IMG/VR virus record: IMGVR_UViG_3300025652_000300
Span: 1-31,942 of that record
Source of the DNA: a virus
Direction: 5' to 3' (one strand)
Length of the DNA stretch: 31,942 nucleotides
Shown here: positions 1-6,054 of the stretch, one piece after another
How positions within the stretch are numbered: position 1 is the stretch's first letter
Layout of the letters: each line of letters opens with the position of its first letter
The notes under the pieces: generated by a model
Seen by the model: only the letters and a program-made list of their open reading frames with translations
What the model was told of the DNA's origin: nothing
The model's database searches: none
Made by a program: the position numbers and the translations under genes

Positions 1-41
1 CATCTTGAACATGTTCCGTGACTACGCGGTAAGGAGGATTG

Positions 42-227
42 ATGTCAGCCCCTTCCACTGATCCCAGACTGATGCATGTGGCCGACGAGGTTCGTCGGCT
101 CATGCGCGAGTTCGGTGATCTCTGTTTTGACGAGGCACCGCAGGATGAAATCGATGCGGCTTGGCGACAGTACATGTACGTCAAGCGGCTACAGCAGGAG
201 GGGGTTCAGTATGTCCCAAGATTCTAA
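42..227 (+). CDS. Unrecognised small early-type protein (61 aa)
   Basis: The ATG at 42 is preceded by a strong Shine-Dalgarno AAGGAGG at 31-37, which selects it over an in-frame TTG at 39. The product is an acidic, helical-looking protein with no motif I recognise; it carries a Met-His-Val-Ala-Asp-Glu-Val stretch near residue 11 and ends in Val-Pro-Arg-Phe. It overlaps the next gene by 17 bases, so the two are probably translated from one message. Tight overlap, small size and lack of known domains fit the early accessory genes of phages. Function unknown. Confidence 0.7.
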   Translation: MSAPSTDPRLMHVADEVRRLMREFGDLCFDEAPQDEIDAAWRQYMYVKRLQQEGVQYVPRF

Positions 228-624
228 GGCTGTTGTTTGCAGCAAAAAACTGAAGTTCAGCGACTGGGATGAGTTCAAAGAAAGAGTCGCGCATGTGGCT
301 GAGAACCCCGACGCCATGACATCGCAAGAGATGTTGTCCTCGTACTTTTTGGACAAGGTGTTTTGGGAAAAGTTTGGCAAGGGTCGGCACGAATTGTTTG
401 TGCGTCACTGGGTGATCCGAAAGAAGCTACACAACGGCACCTACAAGAGCAACAGCGGTAAACGGATGGGAAACTACACACCGTTTTTCCGGATAAAAAA
501 CAGACAAACAGGGAAGATTCGGCACATTGGCATGGGACTTCTAACAATGGTTCTGGAGCGTGAGATGAAATATCGTCCGAACAGGCGCAACGATCCGGAT
601 CGTAATTGGGGGCTACCCGAATGA
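211..624 (+). CDS. Unrecognised basic protein (137 aa)
   Basis: I place the start at the ATG at 211 because a G-rich ribosome binding site (AGGAGGGGG, about 196-204) lies six bases upstream; the frame is open further upstream, but that part overlaps the previous gene and lacks such a site. The protein has an acidic N-terminal half and a Lys/Arg-rich second half (RKKLHNG, RRNDPDRN), which could contact nucleic acid, but I recognise no family. The stop overlaps the next start as ATGA (621-624), so translation is coupled. Confidence 0.7.
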   Translation: MSQDSKAVVCSKKLKFSDWDEFKERVAHVAENPDAMTSQEMLSSYFLDKVFWEKFGKGRHELFVRHWVIRKKLHNGTYKSNSGKRMGNYTPFFRIKNRQTGKIRHIGMGLLTMVLEREMKYRPNRRNDPDRNWGLPE

Positions 625-800
625 CCCTCGATTCTGATTATGACGAGGAGTCTAAGAAGATCGAGGACGACTACCAAGGCGTCGAGTGTGACTGGTGTGG
701 ACATACATGCTGGGAGCACACGACATTTTTCGGGGACATTCGTTGCGACGAGTGTGCCTATGAAGACGAAACCTACAGAAGGGAGATTCTAGGTGACTAA
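621..800 (+). CDS. Mini zinc-ribbon protein (59 aa)
   Basis: The start is the ATG at 621 inside an ATGA overlap with the upstream stop. The protein is strongly acidic and has two Cys pairs, Cys-Asp-Trp-Cys and Cys-Asp-Glu-Cys, about 20 residues apart, with a His just after the first pair. That spacing is typical of a single zinc-ribbon knuckle pair. No other domain fits in 59 residues. It is one of five such mini zinc ribbons in this arm. Metal binding is inferred from the Cys pattern; the partner is unknown. Confidence 0.7.
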   Translation: MTLDSDYDEESKKIEDDYQGVECDWCGHTCWEHTTFFGDIRCDECAYEDETYRREILGD

Positions 801-1044
801 AAAAGACAAACGAGTGACGCGCGACATGCGTCTGACGATGCTGAAGATTCACAACGATCTGAAGGACATCAAGAACACCATCGAGGAGTGCAATGACATC
901 TGGCTGTCTGATCTACAGAAGCTGAATAAGATCATTCACACATTGCACCACGAGTTCGAGTTCAAGGCGCCCAAGGAGGGTCATGGGTATTGGTCGGACT
1001 GGGTGTTCGCCGAGGATGTAAAAGAGGAGGACGACGATGAGTGA
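793..1044 (+). CDS. Unrecognised helical protein (83 aa)
   Basis: It starts with GTG at 793, inside the end of the previous gene, with a purine-rich site (AAGGGAG) about seven bases upstream. Residues 10-60 look like one or two long amphipathic helices with regularly spaced Leu, Ile and Met, consistent with a small coiled coil. The C-terminus is a run of acidic residues (KEEDDDE), whose codons also provide the AGAGGAGG ribosome binding site for the next gene. No family recognised. Confidence 0.65.
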   Translation: MTKKDKRVTRDMRLTMLKIHNDLKDIKNTIEECNDIWLSDLQKLNKIIHTLHHEFEFKAPKEGHGYWSDWVFAEDVKEEDDDE

Positions 1045-1402
1045 GGGACCATTTACCGGTGATCCGATCCAAGACATGTTCACATTGCGGGACAGGTACG
1101 GCATGTACCAAGACGAGGAGTACGACGTGAAGTTCGTAAAGTCTGGTCTTTCGAACCTGATCTCGGGCGATGTGTTCGAGGGCTGCGACGTGACGTTTGA
1201 TCCTGAGTTTCAAACAGTCAGTGTCACCGCCAGAGGTTTCGATGTGATCATCGAGCTAGGCAACACGGACTCGTGGAAGAACCCCTGCGCCAATGGTGGG
1301 CGTGACGAGGCCATGAGAATTCTCGTAAAGGAAGTCGAGTCCTTCGAGGAAGAAGACTTTTTTGCAGACATTCATGTCCCCAAGAAGAGGGACGAAGAAT
1401 GA
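1037..1402 (+). CDS. Unrecognised acidic protein (121 aa)
   Basis: The ATG at 1037 follows an excellent ribosome binding site (AAAGAGGAGG, 1021-1030) and overlaps the preceding stop. The protein is acidic, with an alternating hydrophobic middle (VTFDPEFQTVSVTARGFDVIIEL) that suggests a small beta sheet, followed by a helix and an acidic tail. I recognise no conserved motif. Its stop overlaps the next start as ATGA, continuing the chain of coupled genes. Confidence 0.65.
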   Translation: MSEGPFTGDPIQDMFTLRDRYGMYQDEEYDVKFVKSGLSNLISGDVFEGCDVTFDPEFQTVSVTARGFDVIIELGNTDSWKNPCANGGRDEAMRILVKEVESFEEEDFFADIHVPKKRDEE

Positions 1403-1593
1403 AGGTCGTCTGGGTTCTGTTGCTAGTCACAGGGTATGGTGTCGATGAATTCGACACCAAATCCCTCGGCGGCTACGATACTATGGCACAATGTTATGTG
1501 GCATCGACTCAAATCTTCTGGGAGCGCATGCCTATCAACCAAGAGGCGTTGTGTATCCGCGTGGAGTATGAGGGAGATGACGGTGACGATTGA
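1399..1593 (+). CDS. Small protein with hydrophobic N-terminus and paired Cys (64 aa)
   Basis: The start overlaps the upstream stop (ATGA at 1399). The first 13 residues (MKVVWVLLLVTGY) are strongly hydrophobic after a single Lys, like a short membrane anchor or export signal. The rest has the pattern Gly-Tyr-Asp-Thr-x3-Gln-Cys, about 20 residues, then Cys-x-Arg-Val. The protein at 2211-2423 has the same order of features, so the two look like diverged paralogues. Two Cys in a protein with a hydrophobic leader suggest a disulphide outside the cytoplasm. Role unknown; a host-envelope function is only a guess. Confidence 0.6.
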   Translation: MKVVWVLLLVTGYGVDEFDTKSLGGYDTMAQCYVASTQIFWERMPINQEALCIRVEYEGDDGDD

Positions 1594-1786
1594 AGAAGGT
1601 GACGGCACGATGCAGCGGCGTTTGGACTTGGGCCTATGCCCGAAGTGTCGAACAGCCTTGGACCCTGGACCGAGGACCGTGTGCCGATGTTGTGGATTAC
1701 ATATCGGCGGTGTACTGGACCCCCATGGTTGTACACCGTTGATCGATCCTGAGACGGTAATCAGCATGACAGGAGCGTTGAAGTGA
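1577..1786 (+). CDS. Mini zinc-ribbon protein (69 aa or slightly shorter)
   Basis: The protein carries Cys-Pro-Lys-Cys and Cys-Arg-Cys-Cys about 19 residues apart, plus a later His and Cys, which is a compact zinc ribbon. The exact start is uncertain: ATG at 1577 is given, but GTG at 1583 has better spacing from the AGGGAG at 1571, and ATG at 1610 would still keep the whole zinc region. It overlaps the upstream gene and its 3' end overlaps the next GTG start. Partner and role unknown. Confidence 0.6.
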   Translation: MTVTIEEGDGTMQRRLDLGLCPKCRTALDPGPRTVCRCCGLHIGGVLDPHGCTPLIDPETVISMTGALK

Positions 1787-2007
1787 TTCACCACCACAGC
1801 GGCTATTGGACAGGAGGGGTTCTCGATACGGACTTTGACTACATGTTCGACGCGCGAGAGCGGATTGATACCTCGTTTCAGGAAGAGCCGTACCGAGGAC
1901 CGTACAACCACAACGGTTCGGTCAACGGAACAACGGTTCGAGGAACGCAGGTGAACGACAGAGAGCCTATCGGCAAGACGATGCCGATGCGCGGAGTCAA
2001 ACAGTGA
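1783..2007 (+). CDS. Unrecognised small protein (74 aa)
   Basis: It begins with GTG at 1783, preceded by AGGAGCG at 1771-1777, and overlaps the upstream stop. The sequence is rich in Gly, Asn, Arg and aromatic residues (His-His-His near the start, a Gly-Tyr-Trp-Thr-Gly-Gly stretch, a Tyr-Asn-His-Asn-Gly stretch). It has no hydrophobic core of normal size and may be partly disordered. No family recognised. The composition differs from the acidic neighbours, so confidence that it is expressed rests on the ribosome binding site and the tight packing. Confidence 0.5.
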   Translation: MIHHHSGYWTGGVLDTDFDYMFDARERIDTSFQEEPYRGPYNHNGSVNGTTVRGTQVNDREPIGKTMPMRGVKQ

Positions 2008-2023
2008 TGGAAGGAGGTTGGTC

Positions 2024-2209
2024 ATGAACCAAACAGAGTTAATGCCAGACGCAAACACCGAGCCAGACATGGAGTGGAGCACCGCCGTGCAAGTTATCGA
2101 CTGGTGCGTTAGCGAGATGCTCGATAAGATTCAGGAATGGCCGGATGACTATGGTCCGGGCAGGGCTGACGAGGTCATGGAAGCGTGGGAACGTATTTTA
2201 AGAGGTTAG
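2024..2209 (+). CDS. Unrecognised acidic helical protein (61 aa)
   Basis: A near-perfect ribosome binding site (AAGGAGG, 2011-2017) lies six bases before the ATG at 2024, ruling out the in-frame TTG at 2018. The product is acidic and predicted helical, with Trp residues at regular intervals (MEWSTA, VIDWCV, QEWPDD, EAWERI). No known domain. It ends one base before the next start. Confidence 0.65.
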   Translation: MNQTELMPDANTEPDMEWSTAVQVIDWCVSEMLDKIQEWPDDYGPGRADEVMEAWERILRG

Positions 2210-2210
2210 G

Positions 2211-2423
2211 ATGGAAGCGATCATCGCAATGGTATCATTCTGTGTGATGTCCACCACTCCTCCAGAGTGTGGGTACATCGAAGACAATCGCGGGCCGTAT
2301 GAAACCGTGAAGCAGTGTGAGGTTCGGATAGACGAGATGTTCGGCTTGTTGCGTATTATGTTTCCGCCGGAACTGGTAAGGGCCGAGGGTAAATGTTTTA
2401 GGGTTAAGGGAGAACAATTGTGA
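2211..2423 (+). CDS. Small protein with hydrophobic N-terminus and paired Cys (70 aa), paralogue-like
   Basis: The start ATG at 2211 follows the purine-rich AAGAGGTTAGG. The N-terminus (AIIAMVSFCVM) is hydrophobic and could serve as a short anchor or leader. Downstream is Gly-Pro-Tyr-Glu-Thr-Val-Lys-Gln-Cys, then about 26 residues, then Cys-Phe-Arg-Val, the same layout as the 64-residue protein at 1399-1593. The pair therefore looks like a small family duplicated within this early region. Function unknown. Confidence 0.6.
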   Translation: MEAIIAMVSFCVMSTTPPECGYIEDNRGPYETVKQCEVRIDEMFGLLRIMFPPELVRAEGKCFRVKGEQL

Positions 2424-2644
2424 AACAGCGTGATCCAAATTGGAAAGCTATCCGCCGCCACAATGTGGTGCCGGATAAGCGCGATAAGTTAATGGAAGAG
2501 ATCCACAACAACATAGTTCGTGACATGCAAAACCGGTGCCCCCGCTGCGGTGGTTCGGGCAAGGTCGAGGTTCACGGACATTATCAATGCGCTGCATGTG
2601 CCAGCGTGATCGACGACTGCTGCCAAGGAGAGTGTGCAACATGA
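2420..2644 (+). CDS. Mini zinc-ribbon protein (74 aa)
   Basis: It starts at GTG 2420, overlapping the upstream TGA, with AAGGGAG about eight bases before it. The N-terminal half is basic and helical. The C-terminal half has Cys-Pro-Arg-Cys-Gly-Gly-Ser-Gly, then Cys-Ala-Ala-Cys, then Cys-Cys and a final Cys. The Cys-x2-Cys-x-Gly-x-Gly form recalls one knuckle of a DnaJ-type zinc finger. It ends with an ATGA overlap to the next gene. A nucleic-acid or protein adaptor role is plausible but not shown. Confidence 0.65.
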   Translation: MKQRDPNWKAIRRHNVVPDKRDKLMEEIHNNIVRDMQNRCPRCGGSGKVEVHGHYQCAACASVIDDCCQGECAT

Positions 2645-2868
2645 CCGACAACATACTGAGTTTCCCCATCAACCGAGTCGAGAAGGCCCGTGCTCCGGTG
2701 CCTGACGTATGCGCGACAGCAGCCGAGAACTTCGAGGAGATCATCATTCTCGGGCAGAACAAGGAAGGTGCCATACAGATGATCACCACGGTTCACGATC
2801 CGGCGGAAATCTTCTGGTATTTCGAGGCCGCACGATTCGGCATCATGCTGGGTGCGACAGACGAATGA
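2641..2868 (+). CDS. Unrecognised small protein (75 aa)
   Basis: The start is the ATG at 2641 (ATGA overlap), with AAGGAGAG about eight bases upstream; the open frame further 5' is a shadow of the zinc-ribbon gene. The sequence has an N-terminal polar segment, then a mixed alpha/beta pattern around a helix at Asp-Pro-Ala-Glu-Ile-Phe-Trp-Tyr-Phe-Glu-Ala-Ala. The ending ATGA overlaps the SNF2 helicase start, so it may be co-translated with the helicase. No family recognised. Confidence 0.65.
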   Translation: MTDNILSFPINRVEKARAPVPDVCATAAENFEEIIILGQNKEGAIQMITTVHDPAEIFWYFEAARFGIMLGATDE

Positions 2869-4322
2869 AGTTCAATTACAAAACGGAGCCGTACGCGCAC
2901 CAGCACGAGGCATTGGTCCGCAGCTACGACAAACGTAACTATGCCTACTTTATGGAGATGGGTTGTGGGAAATCAAAGGTACTTATTGACAACATCGTGT
3001 GGCTCTTCGAGGAGGGTCGAATTGACACGGCGGTTATTGTTGCGCCGAAAGGTGTTTACCGCAACTGGGAAACGTCGGAGATTCCAATTCATTTCCCCGA
3101 GAATATTCCGCACGAGATTTATGTATGGAATCCGAGTCCCAACAAGTCACAAGCAGAAAGACTCAAAGCCGGTCTTCAAGAGCGTGGCGTCCTCCGCATA
3201 CTACTGGCAAACGTGGAAGGGTTTGCGACTAAGAAGCTACCAGCTTATGTGGATAGGTTCATTCAAGGCAGGCAAAGCCTACTTGCTGTTGATGAGTCCA
3301 CTACTATCAAGAACCCCAAGGCCAAGCGCACTAAGAACTTGGTCATCCTCGGTTCGAAGGCGGCATATAAAAGAATCCTAACAGGATCGCCTGTCACCAA
3401 ATCACCGCTCGACCTCTATGCTCAGTGCGGATTCATGGACAAGCGGCTTCTGGGGTTCGACTCGTATTACTCGTTTCAGGGACGGTACGCGATCACTCGC
3501 ACACAGCGTATGGGATCGCACTCATTCAATCAGGTCGTGGGCTACCGGAATCTTGAAGAGCTATCGAACAAGCTACTGACGTTCTCGTATCGCGTGACAA
3601 AGGACGAGGCGCTGGACCTACCGGAGAAGATATACACCACCCGGCGGGTGATGCTGACGAAGGAACAGATCGAGTATTACCACTCGCTGAAGAAGGCTGC
3701 TATCGCGATTCTCGACAACGGTGAGTTAGTCTCGGCGCCGGCTGCTATGACGCAGCTTATCAGGCTCCAGCAGTTACTGTGCGGTCATCTGGTAACCGAC
3801 GACGGAGAACTGGTGGAGGTGCCAAGCTATCGGATCGACGCACTCATGGAGTGTATCGAGGAGATGGATGGCAAGGTCATAATTTGGTCACGATTCCGAT
3901 ACGACATCCGCAAGATCGAGGCTGCGTTGAAGAAGAAGTACGGACCCGAGAGCACGGTCACGTACTTCGGTGACACCACCAGCGACCAACGCGAAGAGGC
4001 GAAGAAGCAGTTCCAAGAAGGTGATGTTAGATTCTTTGTCGGCAACCCGCAGACCGCAGGCATGGGCCTGACGCTACACGCGGCGACCAACGTGATCTAC
4101 TACGCCAACGACTTCAACCTCGAGAGTAGGGTGCAATCAGAGGACCGAGCGCATCGGATTGGTCAGCATCATCCGGTTCTGTATGTGGATCTGATGGTCC
4201 CGCAGACGATTGATGTTCACATTGTGAAGACGTTGCAGAAGAAGATCGAGTTGTCGGCTGCTGCTCTGGGTGAAGAAGTCCGGAAATGGTTGGAACTTTC
4301 CCCCCGCCGAACCGACGATTAG
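2865..4322 (+). CDS. SNF2-family (superfamily 2) DNA helicase/translocase
   Basis: A 485-residue single-polypeptide SF2 motor that would use ATP to move along duplex DNA in replication or repair. I take the ATG at 2865 (ATGA overlap) because the conserved fold begins right there. Visible motifs: Walker A Gly-Cys-Gly-Lys-Ser at 33-37, motif Ia Ala-Pro-Lys-Gly near 60-63, motif II Asp-Glu-Ser-Thr at 143-146 (in place of DEAH), motif III Leu-Thr-Gly-Ser-Pro at 172-176, motif V with Gly-Met-Gly-Leu-Thr, and motif VI Glu-Asp-Arg-Ala-His-Arg-Ile-Gly-Gln near 425-434. The last is diagnostic of the SNF2 group. The length fits the short phage versions, which lack chromatin domains. The 3' end is overlapped antisense by the nuclease gene. 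Confidence 0.93.
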   Translation: MKFNYKTEPYAHQHEALVRSYDKRNYAYFMEMGCGKSKVLIDNIVWLFEEGRIDTAVIVAPKGVYRNWETSEIPIHFPENIPHEIYVWNPSPNKSQAERLKAGLQERGVLRILLANVEGFATKKLPAYVDRFIQGRQSLLAVDESTTIKNPKAKRTKNLVILGSKAAYKRILTGSPVTKSPLDLYAQCGFMDKRLLGFDSYYSFQGRYAITRTQRMGSHSFNQVVGYRNLEELSNKLLTFSYRVTKDEALDLPEKIYTTRRVMLTKEQIEYYHSLKKAAIAILDNGELVSAPAAMTQLIRLQQLLCGHLVTDDGELVEVPSYRIDALMECIEEMDGKVIIWSRFRYDIRKIEAALKKKYGPESTVTYFGDTTSDQREEAKKQFQEGDVRFFVGNPQTAGMGLTLHAATNVIYYANDFNLESRVQSEDRAHRIGQHHPVLYVDLMVPQTIDVHIVKTLQKKIELSAAALGEEVRKWLELSPRRTDD

Positions 4323-4662
4323 AGGCTTTGCCGATGATCGCTTGGTGTTGCACTGTCATGGAGGCGTAGAGTTGATGCGGGTACAAGGCGCAAGACCCAG
4401 TTTCGAGGTCCACATACAGAAGGCGTATACCCATCTTACGCTGCTTTTGTTTCAGCTTGCGCGAGATGTAGGTTCCGTTCTCTCGCTTGCTGGCCTTCTT
4501 GACATCAAACAGGTGCATCTGGCCGTCAGGTGCAAGGGCGATAAGGTCAATCGGACCCTGCGCCATCACTGGCTGGTAGACATAACACCCCTGTGCCACG
4601 AGCCAGGCCGCAGCAATCAGTTCAGCTTGGGATCCATCTCGGATTCTGTGATCAACTCCCAT
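4114..4662 (-). CDS. PD-(D/E)XK nuclease, Holliday-resolvase-like (182 aa)
   Basis: The only minus-strand gene in the left arm. Its first ~80 residues match the minimal PD-(D/E)XK fold: Glu14 in an N-terminal helix after Gly-Ser-Gln-Ala, Asp39 in a Gly-Pro-Ile-Asp-Leu strand, then Asp53-Val-Lys55, followed by basic residues and a Gln-Lys-Gln-Arg helix. This arrangement resembles archaeal Hjc-type resolvases and small restriction-like nucleases; branched-DNA cleavage during replication is an inference. There is no stop until 4114, so about the last 70 residues are encoded antisense to the helicase and look low in complexity (Ser/Pro/Gln/Asp-rich). The ribosome binding site is weak. The motif triad makes the minus strand the likely true reading here. 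Confidence 0.75.
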   Translation of the reverse strand: MGVDHRIRDGSQAELIAAAWLVAQGCYVYQPVMAQGPIDLIALAPDGQMHLFDVKKASKRENGTYISRKLKQKQRKMGIRLLYVDLETGSCALYPHQLYASMTVQHQAIIGKASNRRFGGGKVPTISGLLHPEQQPTTRSSSATSSQCEHQSSAGPSDPHTEPDDADQSDALGPLIAPYSRG

Positions 4663-4734
4663 TGAATACTTGACTTTCCCGAGTTATGTGGGGTAAGTTT
4701 CCATCAGTTCACGAATAAAATCAAGGAGAAGAGC

Positions 4735-4878
4735 GTGGATACGACGAAGTACAAATCAGTTGCCGTTCCCATCGATATTCACAAGAAGCTACAGCAACTA
4801 GCCAAGGAAAGCGACAGAAGTGTTGGTCGTCAGATAGCGCACATGATTAAGATACACGAGCAAAAGAAAGTCGCTTGA
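4735..4878 (+). CDS. Ribbon-helix-helix (Arc/CopG-like) regulator (47 aa)
   Basis: GTG at 4735 has AAGGAG at 4723-4728 at six-base spacing. The 47 residues read as a beta strand (Tyr-Lys-Ser-Val-Ala-Val-Pro-Ile), then a helix (Ile-His-Lys-Lys-Leu-Gln-Gln-Leu-Ala-Lys-Glu-Ser), a turn, and a second helix (Val-Gly-Arg-Gln-Ile-Ala-His-Met-Ile). This is the ribbon-helix-helix plan of small dimeric DNA-binding repressors, with the strand entering the major groove. Its stop codon lies inside the -35 box of a candidate promoter whose -10 sits in a 19-bp inverted repeat, so it may control the replication operon downstream. The fold is inferred from pattern only. Confidence 0.75.
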   Translation: MDTTKYKSVAVPIDIHKKLQQLAKESDRSVGRQIAHMIKIHEQKKVA

Positions 4879-4903
4879 CCCAAAAAGTTTGCCGGTGTAT
4901 CAC
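4875..4903 (+). promoter_or_regulatory. Candidate sigma70-type promoter before replication operon
   Basis: TTGACC (4875-4880) and TATCAC (4898-4903) are separated by 17 bases, a reasonable match to the bacterial -35/-10 pattern (5/6 and 4/6). It sits just after the RHH gene and about 85 bases before the ATG at 4989, in one of only two sizeable gaps on this strand. Unproven; the -10 match is partial. Confidence 0.4.
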
Positions 4904-4909
4904 ACTGGC
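4891..4909. promoter_or_regulatory. 19-bp inverted repeat, candidate operator
   Basis: GCCGGTGT-ATC-ACACTGGC: two 8-base arms around a 3-base centre with one mismatched position. It covers the -10 box of the candidate promoter and begins 13 bases after the RHH gene. Dimeric RHH proteins bind such short inverted repeats, so repression by the adjacent protein is a direct hypothesis. Confidence 0.45.
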
Positions 4910-4910
4910 C

Positions 4911-4943
4911 GCAGCCCGCGCTTACCTCCGTGGGCAGGGCTGC
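4911..4943 (+). other. Hairpin in 5' leader of the replication operon
   Basis: GCAGCCC (4911-4917) can pair perfectly with GGGCTGC (4937-4943) around a 19-base loop. An outer pairing of AAAGTTT (4884-4890) with AAACTTT (4963-4969) is also possible. There is no U-run after the stem, so it is not a typical terminator; mRNA stability or translation control are options. The remaining part of this gap (4944-4988) holds only the ribosome binding site AAGGAG at 4977-4982. Confidence 0.35.
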
Positions 4944-4988
4944 ACCACCACCCGAAGGGGTTAAACTTTGTACTAGAAGGAGAGAGTG

Positions 4989-5558
4989 ATGAGCGATGTG
5001 TTCTCGCTATTCGAAGAAGAGGCAGTCAACGCCGACAAGTTTGACAAGGTACAGAAGGAGGGGGCAAGTGACCTCTCTAATCTGATCCGTCGGTCGCTCG
5101 AGATCGACAAGCAGATCGCAGATGCAGAACAGTTTCTGAAAGATCTGAAATTCAAAAAGCGCAAGATCAACGAAGAAGACATTCCGATGCTCATGGAAGA
5201 GATGGGCATGGACAGCGTCACCGTGGACGGTAACAAGGTTACCCTGCGGCAGTTCGTTCACGCGCGAATCGCAGAGGACAAGCGCGAGGAAGCGTTCGGT
5301 TATCTGCGTTCCATTGGCGAGGCTGACATCATCAAGAATGATGTGACCGTCTCGTTCTCAGCAGGACAAGACAATATGGCTGGCTCGGTGGTCGATGATC
5401 TCCGGCAACAGTACGGTCTTGACCCTGCTCAGAAGACTCATGTCCATGCATCTACCCTGAAGGCGTGGGTCAAAAACAGAATCGAAGCCGGCAAGGAGTT
5501 GGACTTCGACACATTTGGGGTTTTCGTTGGCACAGAAGCCAAGATTACAAGGAGCTAA
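4989..5558 (+). CDS. Conserved-looking coiled-coil protein of the replication module (189 aa)
   Basis: The ATG at 4989 has AAGGAG at 4977-4982 and is preferred over the GTG three bases earlier. Residues about 25-62 form a strongly heptad-like helix (LIRRSLEIDKQIADAEQFLKD region) rich in Lys and Glu; the middle has a short Val-Thr-Val-Asp-Gly-Asn-Lys-Val beta hairpin; the C-terminal part is helical and ends in a Phe-Gly-Val-Phe-Val strand. I do not recognise a named family, although the first-gene position in the operon that encodes SSB, primase, helicase and polymerase suggests a role in replication. It could equally be a DNA-end or SSB partner protein. Confidence 0.7.
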   Translation: MSDVFSLFEEEAVNADKFDKVQKEGASDLSNLIRRSLEIDKQIADAEQFLKDLKFKKRKINEEDIPMLMEEMGMDSVTVDGNKVTLRQFVHARIAEDKREEAFGYLRSIGEADIIKNDVTVSFSAGQDNMAGSVVDDLRQQYGLDPAQKTHVHASTLKAWVKNRIEAGKELDFDTFGVFVGTEAKITRS

Positions 5559-5560
5559 AA

Positions 5561-5788
5561 ATGAGTGTTGCTAGTTTCACGGCAGACGAAGAGCTAGAAG
5601 TGTTTGGAGATAAGTGCCTCTACGACGTTGCAGTGCGGCTCAAGGTGGTAGTGGATTTTTCCGAGACTGGATTGGATTGGAAAGATGCACTGCAAGAAGA
5701 GGTGCGGAAACAAATGATTGAGTATGTGAGTGAAGACCATTTTGCGTTCGATTACGCCGGACCGTTTTCACCAAAGGAGGAAAACTAA
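5561..5788 (+). CDS. Unrecognised acidic protein (75 aa)
   Basis: The ATG at 5561 is preceded by AAGGAG at 5549-5554, which sits in the last codons of the upstream gene. The product is acidic with an N-terminal alternating pattern (Tyr-Asp-Val-Ala-Val-Arg-Leu-Lys-Val-Val-Val) followed by an amphipathic helix. It ends in Pro-Lys-Glu-Glu-Asn, whose codons contain AAAGGAGG, the ribosome binding site of the next gene. No family recognised. Confidence 0.65.
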   Translation: MSVASFTADEELEVFGDKCLYDVAVRLKVVVDFSETGLDWKDALQEEVRKQMIEYVSEDHFAFDYAGPFSPKEEN

Positions 5789-5789
5789 C

Positions 5790-6053
5790 ATGGCTAGTAA
5801 AGTTCGTTTCGATATAGAAAACGACTACAGCCGGCATGAGGTTGATCCGTGGGATCCTGTTCCCTTCCGGATTCTTGCAGAGAAGAAGCTGCAAGATGTG
5901 GGGTGGGAGATGTCACACACCAACCTAGTGGCCGGTCTTCTACAAAGACTCTATCACTGTGAAGCGGCATCTCGTATCGAGACTGACGATTTCTGGTGGA
6001 GTTACACACATGAACTTGACTTCGATATCGAAGAACAAAACAAGGGGAACTAA
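5790..6053 (+). CDS. Unrecognised acidic protein (87 aa)
   Basis: The ATG at 5790 follows AAAGGAGG (5773-5780). The protein is rich in aromatic and acidic residues (Trp-Asp-Pro-Val-Pro-Phe, Phe-Trp-Trp-Ser-Tyr) and appears mainly helical in its middle. No known motif. It lies directly before the SSB-like gene with a one-base gap, so co-expression with replication genes is expected. Confidence 0.65.
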   Translation: MASKVRFDIENDYSRHEVDPWDPVPFRILAEKKLQDVGWEMSHTNLVAGLLQRLYHCEAASRIETDDFWWSYTHELDFDIEEQNKGN

Positions 6054-6054
6054 C

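Noticed and set aside
1423-2082. 219-codon open frame on the minus strand
   Set aside because: It is antisense to five small + strand genes that have good ribosome binding sites and overlaps; its protein has no recognisable pattern.
4270-4665. 131-codon plus-strand frame after the SNF2 helicase
   Set aside because: The opposite strand encodes the Glu/Asp/Asp-x-Lys nuclease triad; this frame shows no motif.
4670-4699. TTGACT with a following TAAGTT as promoter for the RHH gene
   Set aside because: The -35 is good, but the best -10 at 17-18 bases matches only about half of the consensus; not strong enough to list.
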